DNA from: Pedobacter sp. PLR | Lineage (GTDB): Bacteria > Bacteroidota > Bacteroidia > Sphingobacteriales > Sphingobacteriaceae | DNA length: 64,000 bases | Assembly: GCF_026239675.1 (NCBI RefSeq) | Contig: NZ_JAPIVQ010000005.1 | Span: 248,001-312,000, forward strand | Direction: 5' to 3' | In this document: positions 25,835 through 34,645 of the stretch, in pieces | Position numbering within the stretch: the stretch's first letter is position 1 | Layout: every line of letters begins with the position of its first letter | The notes under the pieces: model-generated | Seen by the model: the letters and a program-made list of their open reading frames with translations, nothing else | Told to the model about the DNA's origin: nothing | The model's database searches: none | Made by a program: the position numbers and the translations under genes

Positions 25835-27514
25835 ATGGAAGATAATACCTATGATGCAATTGTTGTTGGTTCTGGCATAAGCGGAGGTTGGGCCGCAAAA
25901 GAACTCTGTGAAAAAGGACTAAAAGTGCTCATGTTGGAACGCGGAGGACCTTATGATCATGTTAAAGATTATAAGACCGCGCAGAAAAACCCATGGGAAC
26001 TGGAACATCGTGGTCGTACGACACAGGAACAGAAAAAGAACTATCCGGTGATACATAGGGGCTGGGCAGCTGCCGAAGAAGTAATGGATGGCTGGGCAAA
26101 TGAAAAGGATTGTCCTTATACTGAAACGAAGCCTTTTACCTGGTGGCGTAGTTACCGCATGGGGGGCCGTTCTATCTTATGGGGAAGGCAATCTTACCGT
26201 TGGAGTCCGATGGATTTCGAAGCCAATGAGAAAGATAATGTTGGGGTTCCCTGGCCAATTGGTTATGATGATCTTGCCCCATGGTATGACCATGTAGAGA
26301 AATTTGCAGGAATCAGCGGCTCTATTGAGCATCTTCCACAATTGCCTGATGGTCAGTTTTTGCCACCGATGGAGTTAAACTGCGTGGAAAAAGACATCGC
26401 AGAAAGAATAAAAAAAGAATACCATGAAAAACGGCATTTAATTATCGGGAGGGTGGCCAATCTTACGGCTGCAATTCCCGGCAGAACAAAATGCCAGTTT
26501 AGAAACAGATGCTGGGAAGGATGCCCTTTTGGCGGATATTTTAGTACGCAATCTTCTACTTTACCCGCGGCAATGAAAACCGGAAACCTGACTGTACGTC
26601 CTTATTCCTTAGTAAAGGAGGTTTTGTATGATCAAAATACAAAAAAAGCAACAGGAGTGGAGGTATTGGATACCGAAACAAACCAAACCTACGAGTTTAA
26701 AAGTAAGATCGTTTTCCTTTGCGCATCTACCTTGAATACAGCCTGGATATTGATGAACTCCGCTACTGAGGTCTGGCCAGGTGGAATGGGGAGCAGCAGT
26801 GGTGAACTGGGACATAATGTGATGGATCACCACTACAATATAGGTGCTTCCGGAACAGTGGATGGATACGAAGACCAATATGTATATGGTAGAAGAGCCA
26901 ATGGATTCTACATTCCAAGGTTTGTGAATTTAGGCGGAGATAAGAGAGATTATCTGCGTGGTTTTGGGTATCAGGGAGGCGCTGGCCGACAAGGCTGGGG
27001 CAGAGAGATTGCCGAATTAAATCTTGGTGGCGAATTGAAAGATGCCTTGACCGAGCCAGGTCAATGGACAATTGGCGCAACCGGCTTCGGTGAAATCCTT
27101 CCCTATCATGAAAATAAAGTTTCATTAGATAAAAATGTGAAAGACAAATGGGGATTACCTGTTTTGAATATGGATGCGGAACTGAAGGAGAATGAACTGA
27201 AAATGCGTAAAGATATGCTGGAAGAGATGCGCGCCATGTTGGAAGCTTCAGGTGTGAAAAATGTCAGCACCTACGATGGTGGTCATGCTTTAGGACATGG
27301 AATCCATGAAATGGGAACCGCAAGGATGGGCAGAGATCCCAAAACCTCTGTTTTGAATAAATGGAACCAGGTATGGGACTGTACGAATGTATATGTGACC
27401 GACGGTGCCTGCATGACTTCATCCGCCTGTCAGAATCCATCACTTACTTACATGGCTTTAACCGCCAGAGCAGTAGATTATGCCGTCACTGAATTGAAGA
27501 AAAATAACAGCTGA
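25835..27514 (+). CDS. GMC-family FAD oxidoreductase, probable catalytic subunit of a sugar (glucoside 3-) dehydrogenase
   Basis: This 559-residue flavoprotein has the FAD motif VVGSGISGGWAAKEL with E35 in LERGG, a middle region with GGRSILWGRQSYRW (about 112-125), and the GMC C-terminus HEMGTARMGRDP followed by QNPSLTYMAL. A run of cysteines (CQFRNRCWEGCPFGG, about 224-238) is typical of the dehydrogenase-type GMC proteins that team with a gluconate 2-dehydrogenase subunit 3. There is no signal peptide; the next gene encodes a Tat-targeted subunit 3 that can carry it across the membrane. The pair matches glucoside 3-dehydrogenases (LacA-type), which make 3-keto sugars. Substrate is inferred. 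Confidence 0.88.
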   Translation: MEDNTYDAIVVGSGISGGWAAKELCEKGLKVLMLERGGPYDHVKDYKTAQKNPWELEHRGRTTQEQKKNYPVIHRGWAAAEEVMDGWANEKDCPYTETKPFTWWRSYRMGGRSILWGRQSYRWSPMDFEANEKDNVGVPWPIGYDDLAPWYDHVEKFAGISGSIEHLPQLPDGQFLPPMELNCVEKDIAERIKKEYHEKRHLIIGRVANLTAAIPGRTKCQFRNRCWEGCPFGGYFSTQSSTLPAAMKTGNLTVRPYSLVKEVLYDQNTKKATGVEVLDTETNQTYEFKSKIVFLCASTLNTAWILMNSATEVWPGGMGSSSGELGHNVMDHHYNIGASGTVDGYEDQYVYGRRANGFYIPRFVNLGGDKRDYLRGFGYQGGAGRQGWGREIAELNLGGELKDALTEPGQWTIGATGFGEILPYHENKVSLDKNVKDKWGLPVLNMDAELKENELKMRKDMLEEMRAMLEASGVKNVSTYDGGHALGHGIHEMGTARMGRDPKTSVLNKWNQVWDCTNVYVTDGACMTSSACQNPSLTYMALTARAVDYAVTELKKNNS

Positions 27515-27518
27515 TCTT

Positions 27519-28130
27519 ATGGATAGAAGAGAACTTTTAAAAATGATCGCATTGCTAACTGGCGGTGCTATGATTGGCGGTAATAGCTTACTTACTGGCT
27601 GCAGTCCTGAAAAAAGAAAAATTAATACATTGTTCAGTCAGCAGGATGAGGAATTTTTAGACCTGGTTGCAGATACGATGTTACCTGATACCGCCAAAAG
27701 TCCGGGGGCTAAAGCGGCAAAGGTGGGCTCATTTATGACCGTTATCGTAGATGATTGTTATCAGGAAAAAGATCAGAAAGTTTTTGTGGAGGGGATTGCG
27801 AAACTGAATGCTGCCAGCGAAAAAATGCATGGTATGGCGTTTATAAAAGCGACTGCTGCGCAAAGATTAGCGCTGATACTCGCCATGGATAAAGAGGCAA
27901 AAGACTACCAGGCCAGCAAGGGTAGTTTAGAAGAGATAGAACGAAAAAAAGACAAAAATTTCACCAGTTTACCTTCGCACTACTTTACCATGATGAAGCA
28001 ACTGGCTTTCTTCGGATATTTTACTTCTGAAGTAGGCGCTACACAGGCCATGCGCTATGTGGCTGCACCTGGCCGGTTTGAAGGCAGTGTTCCTTATAAA
28101 AAGGGGGATAAATCCTGGGCCTGGAATTAA
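27519..28130 (+). CDS. Gluconate 2-dehydrogenase subunit 3 family protein (small subunit of GMC dehydrogenase)
   Basis: This 203-residue protein starts 4 nt after the GMC gene. It opens with a twin-arginine signal (MDRRELLKMIALLTGG) that also ends in a lipobox (LLTGC, Cys28), so the complex should be exported folded and membrane-anchored. The rest is a helical gluconate 2-dehydrogenase subunit 3 domain (FLDLVADTMLPDTAKSPGA, about 45-63, to the end). No separate cytochrome subunit is encoded next to the pair, so the electron acceptor must come from elsewhere. Confidence 0.85.
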   Translation: MDRRELLKMIALLTGGAMIGGNSLLTGCSPEKRKINTLFSQQDEEFLDLVADTMLPDTAKSPGAKAAKVGSFMTVIVDDCYQEKDQKVFVEGIAKLNAASEKMHGMAFIKATAAQRLALILAMDKEAKDYQASKGSLEEIERKKDKNFTSLPSHYFTMMKQLAFFGYFTSEVGATQAMRYVAAPGRFEGSVPYKKGDKSWAWN

Positions 28131-28158
28131 TAGATCTTTTCAAATTCAACCTAAAGTG

Positions 28159-28207
28159 CCTATCCTCAGCATTCCCTGTAAATTTCAGGAGGTATGCTGA
28201 GGATAGG
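28159..28207. repeat. Intergenic hairpin between the dehydrogenase and ThuA genes
   Basis: A perfect 14-bp stem (28159-28172 with 28194-28207) encloses a 21-nt loop that can form four more pairs. No T run follows, so it is not an ordinary terminator; it may stabilise or process the transcript, or act as partial terminator. It sits in the 105-nt gap before the ThuA gene. Confidence 0.6.
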
Positions 28208-28235
28208 TACATGACCATTAACAAAATATGCTCCA

Positions 28236-28964
28236 ATGAGAAAGCTAATTTTATTCATATGTTTTTTTTCGGTATCGCTGGTATTGCGAGCCGCCAATAT
28301 TAGTCCTGTAAAACCACGTATTCTGGTGTTTTCCAAAACGCAAGGATTCAGGCATAGTGCAATAGCAGCCGGAAAGGCTGCGATCATGAAATTAGGAAAG
28401 GAAAATGGCTTTTTGGTGGATACCACTGAAAATTCGGCTTACTTTAGCAATGAGGTATTGAAAAAATATGCTGCGGTAGTATTTTTATCGACTACAGGTG
28501 ACGTATTTAATCCTGCTCAAAAAGCCAGCTTCGAAAAATATATACATAGTGGTAGAGGATTTGTTGGTGTCCACGCGGCTACAGATACAGAGTACAACTG
28601 GCCCTGGTATGGAAAACTGGTAGGGGCTTATTTTGTAAGTCATCCTCAACAACAGATGGCTACCTTAAACGTGATAGATCGCACACACATTTCCACTAAA
28701 CACCTTCCGGCGGTTTGGACGCGTAAAGATGAATGGTACAATTTCAAAGATATTCATAAAGACCTGAAAGTATTGATCACTATTGATGAGAAATCTTATA
28801 CAGGTGGTATAAATGGAGACCTGCATCCTATGGCATGGTACCATACTTATGATGGAGGCCGTTCCTGGTATACCGAACTCGGACATACCGAAGAATCTTA
28901 TACTGACCCGAATTACCTGAAACACTTATTAGGTGGTATTCAGTATGCTATTGGTCACAAATAA
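28236..28964 (+). CDS. Secreted ThuA-domain protein
   Basis: This 242-residue protein has a signal peptide (cleaved near LRA-AN, about 20) and a ThuA domain (trehalose utilisation family, class I glutamine-amidotransferase-like fold) from about 27 to the end: VFSKTQGFRHSAI, VVFLSTTGDVF, GRGFVGVHAATDTEYNWPWY, LHPMAWYHTYDGGRSWYTELGH. ThuA-like proteins occur with 3-keto-sugar pathways and are thought to act on keto-glycosides; the exact step here is inference. It fits the GMC/subunit 3 genes just upstream. Confidence 0.85.
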   Translation: MRKLILFICFFSVSLVLRAANISPVKPRILVFSKTQGFRHSAIAAGKAAIMKLGKENGFLVDTTENSAYFSNEVLKKYAAVVFLSTTGDVFNPAQKASFEKYIHSGRGFVGVHAATDTEYNWPWYGKLVGAYFVSHPQQQMATLNVIDRTHISTKHLPAVWTRKDEWYNFKDIHKDLKVLITIDEKSYTGGINGDLHPMAWYHTYDGGRSWYTELGHTEESYTDPNYLKHLLGGIQYAIGHK

Positions 28965-28993
28965 TATTTTTAACTACTCTTAATATATCCTTA

Positions 28994-31900
28994 TTGATGC
29001 CTTGTTTAAAAAAAATAAGCAGATGTATGGTGTTGCCTGTTGTTTTACTTTTTACACAGGCCATAACTGCAAATGCACAGCAACTGATCAGCGCCCATTA
29101 CAATATGGGACGTTCAGGTGCAATATCTTATGTCAGCTCTCCTGATTTATTAAAGGATTTGAGCGGTAAAGGACAAGATTTAAAAAAAAATGGACAGCCG
29201 GTTTTCTTCGCTGATGCACCTGCTGATAAAAAATTAAATGGGGAAGGGGCAATCTCTTTTAAAGACCAGGGTAGCTATAGTACGGCTGCACTGCCTGATC
29301 AGTCGGCCAGCCCATTTGTATTAGAAGGTTGGTTTCAAGCCAATAACCGGCAACGCGGGCAGCAAGAGGCCGGAAATAAAGGTGCCGCTATGGCTTATGG
29401 TGATGATAAAGCAGGTTATATCCTGATGCAAAAGGGAGCGCAATGGGTCCTGATAATCGATGGAAAAGAAGCCCCTGGTGCCATTGCAACAGTAAATCCA
29501 GGCACCTGGATTCACCTGGCTCTGGTTAATGATGGTAAAACCGTTTCTGTATTGGCCAATGGCTTAAAAGTGCTGGATAAATTACCTCAGGCTAAATCGA
29601 TAGCACCCAATTTCTCCATCGGAGCCTTGGCTAAACAGTATTATTTTGATGGATTAATCTATGAAATCAGGTTAAGCAACTTGAATAAACTGAAATTTGA
29701 CGCGGCTAAACATTTGTTATTTAACGGCAAACAGCTTGCAAAAAAGCAAAGAGAAGCAACGGGGGAGCAAACCGCATTAATGGAAACACTGGCAAAAAAT
29801 CCAGCCATTGTGAAGGTGAAGGATTTTCCGCTGGCCAACCCAAATCCAACAGACTGGTTGGTTCATCCGGTAAATACTCCGGTGCAATTGTTAATGAAAA
29901 AAGGATCAGATCAGTTATCTGCAAAGCTATTGTTGACCAATGGCTTACTGAGCAGGGAATTCTATATTGCAGAAAATCTTGCCTGTGTAGGCTTTAAAAA
30001 CGAATATAATGATGCCCAATATTTAAGAGCAATTAAGCCTGAAGCAAGGGTGATGATCGACAGTACCTGGTATGATATCGGCGGATTGAGCGGGCAACCG
30101 GAAAAATCCTATCTCATGGAGAGCTGGTATCCGGAGTTAATTGCTGAACCCTCCGCTTTTCGTTTTACAGGTATTGAGGTGATCAAGCCGGTTGCCCGGT
30201 ACCCATGGCAGCAAAAATATAATGCTGTTCACACGGACTGGCCACCAAAAGGTCTTCATGTGCTCATGCACTATCAGGCGCCCCGTAATAAAAATAACTG
30301 GAAAGATAAAGTGGAGATTACAGTTCATTACGAATTGTATGAAGGGATGCCAGTCATCGCCAAATGGCTTACGATCAGGAATAATACCGATTCCTCATTT
30401 GTAATACGGGAAACAGAGTGTGAGGTCTTAGCCATCAATCAGGATCAGGTAAAACGCATTCATGTGGAGAGTGATTATTCCTTTGCATTGGCCAATGCGG
30501 ATAGGGAGGGAGGAGCGCTGATGCATTATAAGGAAGCGCCACCAGCTTATCAGACTGGTGAGAGTACCACTTCCTGGAGGATAGATGGAGAGTATCATAC
30601 CTGGGCATCCCACAATCAGGCAGAAGATAAGTTTCTGGGCTTTCCACACCATAATCTACTGGTTAGCCGGGTGCCAATGGGACCATCGGAAACCCTGAAT
30701 AGCAACGCACAATTTACTTCTTTTACCACTTTTGAGTTGTTGCAAGACAATGACGATCGCGAGCGGCAGAGTCTGGCACACCGTAGATTCTACAGGAAAT
30801 TAGCACCACAGGTTACAGAATCTTTAATCACCGGAGGGATCACCTCCCATGATAAGCCAACGCTTAAAAATTTCATCAACCAAATGGGAGAACTGGGATT
30901 TGAAAGACTGGATATTATGGCCTGGCCCGGTATTGCGCATGATAACCTGGATACTGCTTATGTAGCTTTATGGAAGGATATTGCCGCTTATGCTGCTGCT
31001 AAAGGTGTGGTGATGGGTGGATATGAATTGCAGGTAGCCTCCAGAGGCAGAGGCGCACAATACGATTGCATCGATCCGGTAACCCGGAAACCAGGCAGTT
31101 TATTCGGACAAAGTGTGTGCATTGCCAGTGATTGGCAAGATGTATACTATACCAAAATGTGGGAGTTTTTCGATAATACCGGCCTGATGACTTACAATAT
31201 GGATGGGCCTTATCATGGCGATGTATGTGCCGCTACCGACCATAAATATCACCATAACCTTTACGATTCTCAATGGCAACAGTGGAAACAACAGGTGCGT
31301 GTACTTCATGAACTGCAACGTAGAAATATGTATGCGCCAATTCCGGACTGGTATTTTCTGAATGGACAATCGGCAACAGGAATGGGCTATCGAGAAGCCA
31401 GTGCCAATTTAACACCACAACAGCAATTGCTGTTAGGACGCCAATATATTTATGATGGCACCTGGCATAAAGCACCTACCATGGGCTGGATGTCCTTACA
31501 ATTGGTCGGTTTTTACACCAATGATTCGAGGGTAGGTTTAGAACCACTTGCCGAAAATTTAGACCGTTATGAACTTGCTTTGTTCCAGCACCTGGCTAGT
31601 GGCTGCCAGTTCACAGTTAGGGGAAACCGCCTTTACGATACCCCTGAAACCAAGGCTATGGTTGCTAAATGGGTCAACTGGTTTAAAAAACACCGTTCAA
31701 TCCTGATTTCTGATATCATTCATGTTTCCCGGCCAACGGGAAGAGATTTGGATGCCATGCTTCATGTCAATGCAGATCTGGAGGAAAAGGGAATGTTGGT
31801 GGTGTTTAATCCAACCGATAAAGCCATTTCAAAACAGATGAAGCTGCCTTTATATTATACCGGAATTAAGGGCGAAGCTGGCTTAACAGATCAAAATGGT

Positions 31901-32002
31901 ATGGTCAGTAATTTAGCACTTAATGAAAAACAAGAGACTGTGATTAATTTGAGTATTCCTGCCGGAGGATTTAGCTGGTTTACCATCAAACAGAAAAATT
32001 AA
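28994..32002 (+). CDS. Large secreted protein: LamG-like domain plus putative glycosidase TIM barrel
   Basis: This 1002-residue protein has a signal peptide (about 1-28, ITANA-QQ), a LamG/concanavalin-like domain (about 30-235), a beta-supersandwich (about 270-590), a probable TIM barrel (about 600-880) and a C-terminal beta domain. The overall order resembles clan GH-D (GH27/GH36) alpha-galactosidases, but the usual motifs are absent. Acidic candidates are D737 in YNMDGPYHGD (D743 nearby) and E801 in GMGYREAS. I cannot assign it to a named family. It lies in the GMC-ThuA operon, 29 nt after ThuA, so its substrate may be linked to keto-sugar metabolism. Confidence 0.65.
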   Translation: MMPCLKKISRCMVLPVVLLFTQAITANAQQLISAHYNMGRSGAISYVSSPDLLKDLSGKGQDLKKNGQPVFFADAPADKKLNGEGAISFKDQGSYSTAALPDQSASPFVLEGWFQANNRQRGQQEAGNKGAAMAYGDDKAGYILMQKGAQWVLIIDGKEAPGAIATVNPGTWIHLALVNDGKTVSVLANGLKVLDKLPQAKSIAPNFSIGALAKQYYFDGLIYEIRLSNLNKLKFDAAKHLLFNGKQLAKKQREATGEQTALMETLAKNPAIVKVKDFPLANPNPTDWLVHPVNTPVQLLMKKGSDQLSAKLLLTNGLLSREFYIAENLACVGFKNEYNDAQYLRAIKPEARVMIDSTWYDIGGLSGQPEKSYLMESWYPELIAEPSAFRFTGIEVIKPVARYPWQQKYNAVHTDWPPKGLHVLMHYQAPRNKNNWKDKVEITVHYELYEGMPVIAKWLTIRNNTDSSFVIRETECEVLAINQDQVKRIHVESDYSFALANADREGGALMHYKEAPPAYQTGESTTSWRIDGEYHTWASHNQAEDKFLGFPHHNLLVSRVPMGPSETLNSNAQFTSFTTFELLQDNDDRERQSLAHRRFYRKLAPQVTESLITGGITSHDKPTLKNFINQMGELGFERLDIMAWPGIAHDNLDTAYVALWKDIAAYAAAKGVVMGGYELQVASRGRGAQYDCIDPVTRKPGSLFGQSVCIASDWQDVYYTKMWEFFDNTGLMTYNMDGPYHGDVCAATDHKYHHNLYDSQWQQWKQQVRVLHELQRRNMYAPIPDWYFLNGQSATGMGYREASANLTPQQQLLLGRQYIYDGTWHKAPTMGWMSLQLVGFYTNDSRVGLEPLAENLDRYELALFQHLASGCQFTVRGNRLYDTPETKAMVAKWVNWFKKHRSILISDIIHVSRPTGRDLDAMLHVNADLEEKGMLVVFNPTDKAISKQMKLPLYYTGIKGEAGLTDQNGMVSNLALNEKQETVINLSIPAGGFSWFTIKQKN

Positions 32003-32031
32003 CAGTTTTCTGTGATCCTAAAAACACAAAA

Positions 32032-34353
32032 ATGAACAAGATAAATTTAATTTGTATAGGTTTTCTATGCTTTGCCAATGGAATACAGGCATTGGCACAG
32101 GAAAGCCAACCCTCGTTTAATCAATTTTTAAAGCAATTAAACGGGTCATTAACTTGCGCGGTAAAAGAATTCAATGGAACAGAATTGCTTAGTGAACAAG
32201 TGTTTCAGGGGAACTCCCTGAAAACAAAAACCGGCGACTGGCGCTTGCAGCTTAATGCAGCCCCGGTTTCCGGGCGTCCCGAAGTGATGGAGCTTTCGGC
32301 TTCCTTTCAGCTGAATACGGGTGTCGCTAAAGCTTCGGCAGTTTCCGTTTCTTTTGATTTTAGTAACTGGAATCAGGAAAACTATGTGCTGGTTCCTGCA
32401 TCGGTTTATAATGGCAATCGTTACCGCTCCATTGGAAATGGCTATGAGCCTCCTTATCCAAAGGATATGTATTACAATCCTGCGGTAGCATTGACTATTT
32501 CTAACAACCCCAGACTTTCTAATCAGGCAGGAGTAGCTTCTTTGATTGAACTGGAAACCGGAAATACAGCAACACCGGCGATGTGTTTCTTTTCTGAAAA
32601 GGAAAAGAAAGGTTTTATCGTTTTGACTACCCAGCAAACCAGATTAGGCGGGAATGGATTGACCATTGCGGAGAACAAAAGAAAAGACAGTTGTGCTTTT
32701 AGTGTCTCTGCACCAGCAGTACGTAAAATGGCTCCGGGTTTTGGTGATTTTCATTTGAGTAATGATCTGGCGCCGGACTGGAAGGCCGGTGATGAAGTAA
32801 ACCTCGCTTTCATGGTTTATGTTTTCAAGGCCGCTAATATTCCTGACTTGTTAAAGAAATTCATGGAAGTCCGTAAGGAGTTTTCCGGAGCAAATCATCC
32901 CAGGAATATATTGCCGATGAGTAAGTTATTCGAGGCTGCTACCGATATCTGTAAAGGGAATTTTGTGGAGGTTCCCGCCGGTGCTTATTACAAGCCGGAA
33001 AACAATATGGATTTTCAGCTGGGCTGGGTGAGCGGAATGATGAATACTTACCCAATGTTAGCCCTTAATGATAAAAAGGAACGCGATCGGGTCATTGCTG
33101 AACTGGATTTCGTGGTAAAAAAACTGCAGGGAAAAAGCGGGTATTTCTATGGTGGAATTACAGCCAATGGCGACCTGAGACCAGAAAAAATGAACGCGGA
33201 ATTTAAGCCGCTTCAGGCCATGGTCAGGAAAAATGCCGACGTCTTATTATGGCTGATCAAACATATGGAATTGTTAAAAGCGCAGGGCTATTCAACAAGC
33301 GTTAAACCGGAATGGGAAGATGCAGCCAAAAAACTGGCCACTGCCTTTGTCCGGACCTGGAAAAAAGACGGAGAGTTCGGTCAGTACATTGCTCCGGAAA
33401 CCGGTGAAATTGCCGTGTTTAATTCTACGGCAGGAGCTATTGTGCCTGCTGGATTAGCTATGGCATCCGATTATTTCAAAAATAAAGAATGGATGAAAGT
33501 GGCACAGGATGCAGCCAGATTCTATTATAAACGTGATGTAGAAAAGCAGGGATTAACAGGCGGTCATTGCGGGGATATCTCTCAAGACGCGGATTCAGAA
33601 TCTGCATTTGGGTTTTTAGAATCGTTGATGGCTTTGTACTATTATACTGGTCAAAAGGAATGGTTAGATAAAGCCGAAGTTCAGGCTGCATTAGGCGCTA
33701 CCTGGACCTTCTCTTACGATCCTGTTTTTCCTGAAAACAGTGCGATCGGAAAGCTCAAAAGCAATATGGCCGGTGCGATCTGGGCAAGTATCCAAAACAA
33801 ACATGCGGCTCCTGGTATTTGTACCGCTTCGGGTGATTATATCTTTAAGTTGTTTCGCGCAACGGGTAATATCAGGTATGCTGATTTAATCAGAGATATC
33901 CAACATGCGCATGCGGAAGCCGTAAATATGCCGGAACACCTGACTACCAATGGTCAGGTAGGTTCTTCCATGGAAAGGATTCAGCTCAGTGATGCGGAAG
34001 GAAAAAGCAGTATCGGTAATTTCATCAATACGAGAAACTCCTGGACAGAAACCAACGGCATGTTGATGGCGCTGGAATTACCGGGCATTTACCTGAATAT
34101 GGATCAGCAAAAGGTTTATGTTTTTGATCATGTTAAAGCAGAGATTCAGCCGGGTAGTTCAACCGGAATAATCCTTCAGCTGAGCAATCCAACAGGTTAT
34201 GATGCAAAGGTCTCGCTCATGGCTGAAAATGACAGGCAGGCTTTAAAACCATTGAGCTATACTGCATTTTTAAACTGGCCTAAGGTGGAGGTTAAAGCAG
34301 GTACGTCAGTTAAAGTATTAGTCCATCCCGATCTCCGGGTAACCCTGTTGTAA
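32032..34353 (+). CDS. Secreted protein with predicted (alpha/alpha)6-barrel domain, unknown function
   Basis: This 773-residue protein has a signal peptide (cleaved near ALA-QE, about 22), an N-terminal beta-rich part (to about 290), a helical region (about 300-680) with alternating helices and Trp/Tyr-rich segments such as DMDFQLGWVSGMMN, GLTGGHCGDISQDADSES and NSWTETNGMLMA, and a short C-terminal beta domain. The pattern suggests a six-hairpin glycosidase or lyase fold, but no named family is recognised. It follows the 1002-residue protein by 29 nt and ends the operon before the hairpin at 34432. Confidence 0.6.
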   Translation: MNKINLICIGFLCFANGIQALAQESQPSFNQFLKQLNGSLTCAVKEFNGTELLSEQVFQGNSLKTKTGDWRLQLNAAPVSGRPEVMELSASFQLNTGVAKASAVSVSFDFSNWNQENYVLVPASVYNGNRYRSIGNGYEPPYPKDMYYNPAVALTISNNPRLSNQAGVASLIELETGNTATPAMCFFSEKEKKGFIVLTTQQTRLGGNGLTIAENKRKDSCAFSVSAPAVRKMAPGFGDFHLSNDLAPDWKAGDEVNLAFMVYVFKAANIPDLLKKFMEVRKEFSGANHPRNILPMSKLFEAATDICKGNFVEVPAGAYYKPENNMDFQLGWVSGMMNTYPMLALNDKKERDRVIAELDFVVKKLQGKSGYFYGGITANGDLRPEKMNAEFKPLQAMVRKNADVLLWLIKHMELLKAQGYSTSVKPEWEDAAKKLATAFVRTWKKDGEFGQYIAPETGEIAVFNSTAGAIVPAGLAMASDYFKNKEWMKVAQDAARFYYKRDVEKQGLTGGHCGDISQDADSESAFGFLESLMALYYYTGQKEWLDKAEVQAALGATWTFSYDPVFPENSAIGKLKSNMAGAIWASIQNKHAAPGICTASGDYIFKLFRATGNIRYADLIRDIQHAHAEAVNMPEHLTTNGQVGSSMERIQLSDAEGKSSIGNFINTRNSWTETNGMLMALELPGIYLNMDQQKVYVFDHVKAEIQPGSSTGIILQLSNPTGYDAKVSLMAENDRQALKPLSYTAFLNWPKVEVKAGTSVKVLVHPDLRVTLL

Positions 34354-34431
34354 TCAGGTTAGAGATAGTACGGTATGATGTAATCCCTTACCCCAAAGTG
34401 GAACGAATTTATTGTACTGATAATTCAGCTA

Positions 34432-34476
34432 AATATCATGCATCGTTAACTTCAACGCTGCATGATATTACTTTTA
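34432..34476 (+). terminator. Probable terminator of the GMC-ThuA operon
   Basis: A 16-bp stem with one mismatch (34432-34447 with 34454-34469), a 6-nt loop and then a short T run (CTTTT to 34475). It lies 78 nt after the last gene of the operon and before the SusC promoter. Confidence 0.6.
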
Positions 34477-34526
34477 AGCATATGGAGTTGCGGTCGGTTC
34501 TCTCATTTTCATCCAGCTTTTTCAAA

Positions 34527-34588
34527 GCATAATCCAGTTATTTCCCGAGATTCTCCATTTCATTTCAGTTTCTGGTAGTATATTTTTG
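34527..34588 (+). promoter_or_regulatory. Direct-repeat operator and -7 box of the SusCD-protease operon (site D)
   Basis: GCATAATCCAG (34527-34537) and AGATTCTCCAT (34548-34558) are 21 bp apart, and after exactly 22 nt comes TATTTTTG (34581-34588), a perfect TAnnTTTG box. A third, weaker copy (TTTTCATCCAG, 34506-34516) extends the array by another 21 bp. The second repeat matches the other sites in only seven of 11 bases, so the assignment rests mainly on the identical spacing. Confidence 0.5.
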
Positions 34589-34645
34589 GTAGTTCAATAG
34601 TTTTTTAAAACTATTCAAACTAACCTATACCAACCTAACTATTCA

